A DNA stretch of 10,870 bases from a bacterium (GTDB taxonomy: Bacteria; Latescibacterota; Latescibacteria; Latescibacterales; Latescibacteraceae), in NCBI GenBank assembly GCA_021372535.1, contig JAJFUH010000214.1, positions 1 through 10,870 on the forward strand, written 5' to 3'. Shown piece after piece: positions 6,522 to 10,870 of the stretch (its first letter is position 1; each line of letters begins with the position of its first letter). Made by a program: the position numbers and the translations under genes. The notes below the pieces were generated by a model. The model was not told the origin of the DNA. It ran no database searches and saw only the letters and a list, made by a program, of their open reading frames with translations.

Positions 6522-6528
6522 AACTCTC
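6508..6528 (-). repeat. Right terminal inverted repeat of the IS1-family element
   Basis: 21 bases complementary to the left repeat with 17 matches. It contains the transposase stop codon. Confidence 0.9.
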
Positions 6529-6536
6529 TAATTTTT
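6529..6536 (+). repeat. Target-site duplication, right copy
   Basis: TAATTTTT directly after the right inverted repeat, identical to 5734-5741. Confidence 0.9.
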
Positions 6537-6556
6537 AAACCACGACACATAGACAC

Positions 6557-6578
6557 AAACAGAAACGGCTGTTTTTCG
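6557..6578 (+). terminator. Weak hairpin with T-run, possible displaced terminator
   Basis: AAACAG (6557-6562) pairs with CTGTTT (6569-6574) around AAACGG, followed by TT. Before the insertion this hairpin would have lain about 60 bases after the small gene ending at 5715, so it may have been the terminator of that operon. The stem has only two G-C pairs. Confidence 0.28.
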
Positions 6579-6604
6579 ATTGAACTAAAAAAAAGCTTGA
6601 CATA

Positions 6605-6634
6605 TTGCTGTTTTCATTGTTTTTTCTGTAAAAT
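6605..6634 (+). promoter_or_regulatory. Candidate promoter of the trp operon
   Basis: TTGCTG (6605-6610) and TAAAAT (6629-6634) are spaced 18 bases apart. The start would fall near 6641, just ahead of the leader peptide's ribosome site. A perfect TTGACA lies at 6597-6602, but 26 bases from the -10, which is too far unless another -10 is used. Transcription must begin hereabouts for the attenuator to work; the exact elements are uncertain. Confidence 0.35.
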
Positions 6635-6655
6635 AGTTTAATGGGAGAGATAACG

Positions 6656-6739
6656 ATGGTGCACGCTGGTGTTTTCAATGAGAGGTTCTGGTGGTGGCGT
6701 AGAATATCATGCAAAGCCAGGTGTGCGCCCAATTTATAG
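6656..6739 (+). CDS. trpL: trp operon leader peptide with three tandem Trp codons
   Basis: A 27-codon frame from ATG 6656 to TAG 6737-6739, beginning MVHAGVFNERF and continuing WWWRRISC. Three consecutive TGG codons lie at 6689-6697. GGGAGAG (6643-6649) is a good ribosome site about eight bases ahead. Leader peptides of this kind make transcription termination depend on charged tRNA-Trp: a ribosome short of Trp stalls at the tandem codons. A W-W-W run is known from alphaproteobacterial trp leaders. The frame is followed by alternative stems and a T-run terminator, and the trp genes lie downstream. It was found by reading the sequence and is too short for routine gene calling. The peptide itself is expected to have no further role. 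Confidence 0.85.
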   Translation: MVHAGVFNERFWWWRRISCKARCAPNL

Positions 6740-6793
6740 GCTTGACATAGAATATTTATTTGTAAACCGCTGGGGCGCCCCGGCGGTTTTTTT
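6696..6793 (+). promoter_or_regulatory. trp attenuator: competing stems 1:2, 2:3 and 3:4
   Basis: Segment 1, GGCGTA (6696-6701), overlaps the third Trp codon and pairs with segment 2, TGCGCC (6724-6729, one T-G pair). Segment 2, GCGCCC (6725-6730), can instead pair perfectly with segment 3, GGGCGC (6773-6778). Segment 3 and 4 form the terminator (6764-6789). A ribosome stalled at 6689-6697 covers segment 1, frees segment 2 to pair with 3, and prevents the terminator. With ample Trp the ribosome moves on, masks segment 2, and 3:4 forms. The pairings were found by eye and no folding energies were calculated. Confidence 0.78.
6764..6793 (+). terminator. Intrinsic terminator of the trp attenuator
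   Basis: AAACCGC (6764-6770) pairs with GCGGTTT (6783-6789). The stem continues inward through a T-G pair and GGG with CCC around GCGC. Seven T residues run from 6787, then GG and seven more T. This is a strong GC-rich intrinsic terminator about 90 bases before the first structural gene. Confidence 0.88.
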
Positions 6794-6837
6794 GGTTTTT
6801 TTACGGAGAATAGCGCTCAGGAAAAATTATTGGAATA

Positions 6838-6878
6838 TTCCATGATTTACGGCAGTAAAGGGAATAATTTCATGGAGG
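6838..6878 (+). promoter_or_regulatory. Possible hairpin hiding the ribosome site of the DUF4139 gene
   Basis: TCCATGA (6839-6845) pairs perfectly with TCATGGA (6870-6876), whose 3' end covers GGAGG (6874-6878). TTTAC (6846-6850) continues the stem with GTAAA (6855-6859) around GGCA, leaving a 10-base bulge. Two rival pairings exist: the palindrome GGAATATTCC (6832-6841), and AAATTATT (6824-6831) with AATAATTT (6863-6870). This may tune translation of the gene. Confidence 0.35.
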
Positions 6879-6884
6879 AAAATT

Positions 6885-8231
6885 ATGAATAGAGCTGTGA
6901 CAATAGTACTCATGATGCTGATAATGTGTAACCGCGCGGCGTATTCCGGAGAGATATCGATTACGGTATACAATTCGGATCTGGCCGTTGTCAAGTCAGT
7001 GGACACCATGAGTTTCAAAAAAGGCCGTCAGACAATATCGTTTACCGATGTCGCCGATAAAATCGATCCCACATCGGTCAGATTTACTGCCGTCAAAGGG
7101 GATATTAAAATCATCGAGCAGAATTACCGCTATGACCTGGTGAGTCCCCAAAAAGTACTGGAACGGTATATAGACCGTGAAATAGCTCTTCGTCTTGAAA
7201 AAGGCGATATCGTGGAGGGAACGCTTCAGGCTGTTTCCGATGATGTGGTTATTAAAAGCCGCGAGGGGAAACTGAATATTGTGAAGAGCGATGCGATCGA
7301 GCGTTTTGAGTTTCCCGAGCTTCCCGGCGGGCTTATCACTCGCCCTACCCTTGTATGGGAAATGTACAGTAAGAACGATGAGTCGACACAGACCGAGGTT
7401 TCCTATATGACAGAGGGTATGTCATGGCATGCGGAGTATACGGCGGTTGTGGGCAGCAGCGACCGTGAAATGGAGTTATCGTCGTGGGTTTCCATCGAAA
7501 ACAATTCTGGTGCGACCTACAACGATGCGATACTTAAAGTCGTTGCCGGTGACGTTCATCGGGTTTTACCGCCCCGGCCGGATTTCCGCCGCCAGATGAC
7601 CCTGAGCGCCAAGGCGGAAGAAGCAATGCCCGGCGGGTTTGAGGAACGGGGGCTTTTCGAGTATCATCTCTACGAGTTACAGGGAAAGACCACGGTACAA
7701 AACGCTGAAATAAAACAGATTGCTCTTTTTGAGCCAACCGTAATTAAAGTGGATAAACGTTTTATTTACGATTCCCGGAAAGACTCGCAAAAAGTTTCGG
7801 TCACCATGGAATTCGTCAATTCCGAAAAAGGAGGTCCGGGTATACCCCTGCCGGCAGGTAAAGTAAGGATGTATAAGCGCGATACCGACGGTGCGCTCGA
7901 GTTTGTCGGAGAGGATTCTATCGAGCATACACCGAAAAATGAGAAAGTGCGGCTTGTCGCGGGGAATGCATTCGATCTTGTCGGTGAACGTCGGGTTACC
8001 GATACCGAGCGAGTTTCGCAGAATGTGCGTGATGAAAGCGTTGAGGTAAAACTGAGGAACCGTAAGGAAGAACCGGTTACTATAACCGCTGTCGAGCACC
8101 TGTGGGGCGACTGGGAAATCAGAGAAAAATCGACCGATTTCGTTAAAAAGGATGCAAACACCATAGAATTCAATGTCACTATCCCCGCCGATGGGGAAGC
8201 GGTTATAACATATACGGTTCGTTATAAATAA
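6885..8231 (+). CDS. Secreted DUF4139-family protein, first structural gene of the trp operon
   Basis: A 448-residue exported protein of the DUF4139 (MuiA-like) family, whose biochemical role is not established. Residues 1-21 form a signal peptide (cleavage likely near AYS-GE). Residues about 24-145 form the N-terminal beta region (ISITVYNSDLAVVKS; VEGTLQAVSDDVVIKSREGK). The DUF4139 core spans about 150-448 and includes LVWEMYSKN, EVSYMTEGMSWHAEYTAVV, WVSIENNSGATYNDA, LKVVAGDVHRV and the C-terminal VEHLWGDWEI. The start is fixed by GGAGG (6874-6878) six bases upstream. The gene lies after the trp attenuator and only 5 bases before trpE, with no terminator between, so its transcription should follow Trp supply. 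Nothing in the sequence suggests a biosynthetic role; it may be a passenger, or it may link the envelope to Trp starvation. No truncation is seen. Confidence 0.87.
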   Translation: MNRAVTIVLMMLIMCNRAAYSGEISITVYNSDLAVVKSVDTMSFKKGRQTISFTDVADKIDPTSVRFTAVKGDIKIIEQNYRYDLVSPQKVLERYIDREIALRLEKGDIVEGTLQAVSDDVVIKSREGKLNIVKSDAIERFEFPELPGGLITRPTLVWEMYSKNDESTQTEVSYMTEGMSWHAEYTAVVGSSDREMELSSWVSIENNSGATYNDAILKVVAGDVHRVLPPRPDFRRQMTLSAKAEEAMPGGFEERGLFEYHLYELQGKTTVQNAEIKQIALFEPTVIKVDKRFIYDSRKDSQKVSVTMEFVNSEKGGPGIPLPAGKVRMYKRDTDGALEFVGEDSIEHTPKNEKVRLVAGNAFDLVGERRVTDTERVSQNVRDESVEVKLRNRKEEPVTITAVEHLWGDWEIREKSTDFVKKDANTIEFNVTIPADGEAVITYTVRYK

Positions 8232-8236
8232 AGGAA

Positions 8237-9748
8237 ATGAATGTGATACGACCCAATTTCAATGAATTCAAGGAGCGGGTCGGTGGGGGAACCGTCATTC
8301 CCATCGTACAGACTCTGCTTGCCGATACCGAAACACCGGTATCTGCCTATCTTAAAATTCGGGGAAGGACGACGTACTCGTTCCTCCTCGAAAGCGTCGA
8401 GGGCGGCGAGAAAGTGGCGCGATATTCTTTTCTCGGGGCGGATCCTTTTCTCATCTTTCGTTCACGGGGTAAATCAGGCACCATTCGCGATCTGAACACC
8501 GGCATGGAACAACGGTTCAGCGGCGATCCGATCAATGAATTGCGTACCCTCATGAAACGCTTCAAGGGTGTCGATTTTCCGGGACTACCGAGATTCACCG
8601 GCGGAGGCGTCGGGTATTTTTCATACGATGCAGTGAGGCTTGTCGAAGATATCCCCGATACGAACAGGGACGATTTTTCCGTCGATGATATATTTTTCAT
8701 GTTTTTCGATACGATTCTCGTGTTTGACAATATCGGGCATACCATCTCCATAATCTCGAATGTCCATACCGATGCGCCCGGCACTCTGGAGGACAAGTAT
8801 CACGAGGCCGTTCTGAGAATACAGCGGCTCGATAACCTGCTCGCTAACCGCTCGGCTCCGCCGCCGATGACCGGTGACGGACACCGTGAGGCGGTACCGA
8901 ATATTGAAAAATCCGAGTTTATGAATAACGTTTCCCGATGTAAGGACTATATTTATGCAGGTGATGTGATTCAGGTTGTGCTCTCTCAGCGCTTCGAACG
9001 TGAAATCACTGTTGCCCCCTTCGATATCTACCGCATGCTCCGCATCGTCAATCCTTCTCCCTACATGTTCTTCATTTCGACCGACAGAGTCGATATCGTC
9101 GGCGCGTCGCCGGAAATGTTCGTCCGTGTCGAGGGCGATGAGATGGAAGTCCGTCCCATTGCCGGAACGCGGCGCCGCGGCAAAACTGCCGAAGAGGACG
9201 CTGCGCTTGCCGGTGAGCTGATGAAAGATCAGAAAGAATGCGCCGAGCATGTCATGCTCCTCGATCTGGGGCGCAACGATGTGGGGAGAGTTGCCCGTTA
9301 CGGTACCGTGCGGGTCGAAGAAAAAATGTTTATCGAGCGCTACAGCCATGTAATGCACATGGTCAGCTCGGTCAAGGGGAACCTCGCCAAAGGCAGGGAT
9401 GGTTTCGATGCCCTCCTGTCGTTCTTCCCCGCGGGAACGCTCAGCGGCGCTCCAAAGATCAGGGCAATGGAAATAATCGACGAACTCGAGACCACGAAAC
9501 GGGGCATTTACGGAGGCGCGATCGGGTACGCCGATTACCAGGGGAATGTGGATTCCTGTATTGCCATCAGAACCATCGTCATCAAGAACGGGAAGGCATA
9601 TATCCAGGCCGGCGCCGGAATCGTTGCAGATTCCGACCCCGAGAGTGAATACCAGGAATGTGTCAACAAGGCGATGGCGATGTTCAGGGCTATCGATATG
9701 GCTGAAAACGGGGAACTCGCCGTTTCGGGCCGGGGGGAGCAGCTATGA
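8237..9748 (+). CDS. trpE: Anthranilate synthase component I
   Basis: TrpE converts chorismate to anthranilate, using ammonia supplied by TrpG; this is the first committed step of tryptophan synthesis, in the cytoplasm. The 503 residues are of normal length. The feedback-binding motif LLES is at 50-53 and NPSPYMFF at 272-279. The chorismate-binding core is complete: SPEMFVR (291-297), IAGTRRRG (308-315), [11 protein letters not shown] (342-352), GAPK (404-407), GGAIGY (426-431) and [11 protein letters not shown] (459-469). Feedback inhibition by Trp is likely because the LLES motif is kept. The ribosome site AAGGAA lies only about two bases from ATG 8237; GTG at 8243, two codons on, is better spaced and could be the true start. 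The gene follows the DUF4139 gene by 5 bases and overlaps trpG by 4. The trpE call rather than pabB or menF rests on LLES and the trpG-trpD neighbours. Confidence 0.96.
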   Translation: MNVIRPNFNEFKERVGGGTVIPIVQTLLADTETPVSAYLKIRGRTTYSFLLESVEGGEKVARYSFLGADPFLIFRSRGKSGTIRDLNTGMEQRFSGDPINELRTLMKRFKGVDFPGLPRFTGGGVGYFSYDAVRLVEDIPDTNRDDFSVDDIFFMFFDTILVFDNIGHTISIISNVHTDAPGTLEDKYHEAVLRIQRLDNLLANRSAPPPMTGDGHREAVPNIEKSEFMNNVSRCKDYIYAGDVIQVVLSQRFEREITVAPFDIYRMLRIVNPSPYMFFISTDRVDIVGASPEMFVRVEGDEMEVRPIAGTRRRGKTAEEDAALAGELMKDQKECAEHVMLLDLGRNDVGRVARYGTVRVEEKMFIERYSHVMHMVSSVKGNLAKGRDGFDALLSFFPAGTLSGAPKIRAMEIIDELETTKRGIYGGAIGYADYQGNVDSCIAIRTIVIKNGKAYIQAGAGIVADSDPESEYQECVNKAMAMFRAIDMAENGELAVSGRGEQL

Positions 9749-10308
9749 TTCTCATGATTGACAACTATGATTCGTTTACCTATAATCTTGTCCAGTATAT
9801 GGGAGAGCTCGGTGCAGACATGAAGATATTCCGTAATGACAGAATATCTATCGAAACGATAAAAAAAATGAAACCCGAAAAGCTTGTGATTTCTCCGGGC
9901 CCTTGTACACCAACCGAGGCGGGAATATCGGTCGAATCGGTTAATGTCTTTTCGGGGAGCATTCCCATACTCGGTGTATGTCTCGGTCACCAGTCCATAG
10001 GACAGGCGTTCGGCGGAAATATTATTCGGGCACCGAAACTCCTCCATGGTAAAACTTCGGCCATACACCATGACGGCAGGACTATTTTCGAGGGGCTCTC
10101 AAATCCGTTTACCGCCACACGGTATCACTCGCTGGTGATTGAACGGGAATCATTGCCGGAATGCCTTGAAATATCGGCATGGACAGAAGATGGAGTCATC
10201 ATGGGTGTCCGTCACCGTGAGCACCAGACCGAGGGCGTGCAGTTTCATCCTGAATCGATTCTTACCGTTGAAGGAAAGAGAATACTGGAGAATTTTCTGG
10301 CAATGTAA
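9745..10308 (+). CDS. trpG: Anthranilate synthase component II (glutamine amidotransferase)
   Basis: TrpG hydrolyses glutamine and passes ammonia to TrpE. The 187 residues form a complete class I amidotransferase: [15 protein letters not shown] at the start, the oxyanion-loop region SPGPCTP (50-56), the nucleophile Cys79 in [15 protein letters not shown], and His168 with Glu170 in GVQFHPES. The ATG overlaps the trpE stop (ATGA, 9745-9748), which indicates translational coupling and a matched ratio of the two subunits. Proteins of this type may also serve PabB in folate synthesis, and no separate pabA can be excluded outside the window. There is no fusion to trpD, unlike in some enterobacteria. 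A 106-base gap follows; it contains a short palindrome CCTGATTCAGG (10321-10331) near a T-run and may be a weak pause or processing site. Confidence 0.96.
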   Translation: MILMIDNYDSFTYNLVQYMGELGADMKIFRNDRISIETIKKMKPEKLVISPGPCTPTEAGISVESVNVFSGSIPILGVCLGHQSIGQAFGGNIIRAPKLLHGKTSAIHHDGRTIFEGLSNPFTATRYHSLVIERESLPECLEISAWTEDGVIMGVRHREHQTEGVQFHPESILTVEGKRILENFLAM

Positions 10309-10414
10309 ACCGTGCATCGGCCTGATTCAGGTCCCTTTTTTCCTGTGAGGGCTGATGTCATTGTCCGATGAAAACCGGCCTGTTTGAAAAGGCTTGGTGC
10401 AACAAGGGGGAAGA

Positions 10415-10870
10415 ATGATCGCCAAAGCGATACAGAAGGTTGTTGACGGTGTGCATCTCACCGGCGATGAAGCCCGCACGGTCATGGAGATCATCATGAA
10501 CGGCGAGGCCTCCGATGCCCAGATCGGGGGATTTCTGATTGCAATGAGAATGAAAGGGGAGACTGTCGAGGAGATAACCTCTTTCGCAGGAGTCATGCGT
10601 GAAAAAGCCACCTGTATCGAGGCGGGAACCACGGATGTTCTCGACACCTGCGGAACCGGCGGAGACGGGGCGCACACATTCAACATTTCAACTGTCGCCG
10701 CCTTTGTTTCGGCGGGAGCGGGAATAGTGGTGGCAAAGCACGGCAACCGTTCCGTTTCATCGAAGTGCGGAAGCGCCGATGTGCTCACGGAGCTTGGAAT
10801 AAATCTCGACATTCCGCCCGAAAAGGTATCCGAGTGTCTCAGGCAGGTCGGGATCGCGTTTCTTTTTGCG
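10415..10870 (+). CDS. trpD: Anthranilate phosphoribosyltransferase, N-terminal part
   Basis: TrpD joins anthranilate to PRPP, giving phosphoribosylanthranilate, the second step of the pathway. Only the first 152 residues are present (the family is usually about 340); the frame is open to the window edge. Visible are the helical N-terminal domain with GGFLIAMRMKGET (38-50), the PRPP-binding loop CGTGGDGAHTFNIST (79-93), KHGNRSVSSKCGSADVLTELG (108-128, written here as two adjoining motifs: KHGNRS and GSADVLTELG), and the start of the next helix. AAGGGGGAAG just before ATG 10415 is a strong ribosome site. The order trpE-trpG-trpD is standard; trpC, trpF, trpB and trpA are expected beyond the edge but cannot be seen. 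Confidence 0.95.
   Translation, partial: MIAKAIQKVVDGVHLTGDEARTVMEIIMNGEASDAQIGGFLIAMRMKGETVEEITSFAGVMREKATCIEAGTTDVLDTCGTGGDGAHTFNISTVAAFVSAGAGIVVAKHGNRSVSSKCGSADVLTELGINLDIPPEKVSECLRQVGIAFLFA

Larger units (their letters stand above)
5742..6528 (+). mobile_element. Complete IS1-family insertion sequence, 787 bp
   Basis: The element is bounded by 21-base imperfect inverted repeats: 5742-5762 (starting GAGAGTATCAACTAAATAG) and the complement of 6508-6528 (starting GAGAGTTTCAATTTAGTAG). They match at 17 of 21 positions with no gaps. Perfect 8-bp duplications flank both ends. Inside is a two-frame IS1-type transposase whose stop codon (6519-6521) falls within the right repeat, as is common in compact elements. 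Length, repeat type, duplication size, zinc ribbon and D-D-E pattern all fit IS1. The intact duplication suggests a recent insertion. It separates the lipoprotein/small-protein genes from the trp operon control region. Confidence 0.93.

Noticed and set aside
6597-6625. TTGACA at 6597-6602 as the trp -35
   Set aside because: The expected -10 position is a T-run without TATAAT character; listed only as an uncertainty in the promoter call.
5727-6640. ATG with a ribosome site (GGAG) at 5727, just left of the IS, suggesting an interrupted gene
   Set aside because: Joining the flanks with one copy of TAATTTTT gives only a 39-codon frame with Cys/Phe-rich, non-protein-like content that runs into the trp promoter.
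6742-6770. Perfect TTGACA at 6742-6747 after the leader peptide
   Set aside because: No -10 at a suitable distance; the position 17 bases on falls in the terminator stem.
8621-9358. 245-codon open frame antisense to trpE
   Set aside because: It is a shadow of the GC-rich trpE codons; trpE has complete family motifs and this frame has none.
1-10870. CRISPR arrays, tRNA or rRNA genes
   Set aside because: No regularly spaced repeats, cloverleaf or rRNA-like sequence was noticed in reading the window.

Overview
The window looks like chromosomal DNA from an uncultured-type bacterium of the FCB superphylum (Latescibacterota, KSB1, Marinimicrobia or similar). This is an inference. It rests on a secreted protein with a C-terminal QNTPNPFNP/FlgD-like sorting domain, CBM9-like extracytoplasmic proteins, and the style of the trp genes. 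The left part (to about 4.0 kb) is visibly AT-rich; the trp region on the right is much richer in GC.

Left region, 1-3935. The 3' tail of a plus-strand membrane protein gene and a minus-strand secreted sorting-domain protein converge on one strong hairpin. Upstream of the secreted protein, on the same strand, is a membrane-anchored AraC-family regulator: signal peptide, Ig-like domain, CBM9-like sensor, one transmembrane helix, then a cytoplasmic AraC DNA-binding domain. It may control the secreted protein, itself, or both.

Middle region, 3936-6536. A decayed IS5-family transposase start is followed by about 390 bp of gene-free DNA with a terminator-like hairpin and a candidate promoter. Then come a probable CBM9-like lipoprotein with a glycine-rich insertion and a small helical protein of 65 residues. 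Just after them sits a complete IS1-family element of 787 bp, with 21-bp imperfect inverted repeats (17/21) and a perfect 8-bp target duplication (TAATTTTT). Its transposase is in two frames joined at an A AAA AAC slippery heptamer; a -1 shift gives a 232-residue protein with an intact D-D-E set. A hairpin covers the transposase Shine-Dalgarno, and the predicted IS promoter would start transcripts inside that hairpin.

Right region, 6537-10870. This is a tryptophan operon under a classical attenuator that no long ORF reveals. A 27-codon leader peptide has three consecutive Trp codons. It is followed by alternative pairings and a GC-rich terminator with a T-run. The first structural gene after the attenuator is not trpE but a secreted DUF4139-family protein. 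That gene is separated from trpE by only 5 bp; trpE overlaps trpG by 4 bp, and trpD follows and runs off the window. The DUF4139 gene is therefore predicted to be transcribed in response to tryptophan starvation. This arrangement and the IS1 control elements are the most interesting parts of the window.
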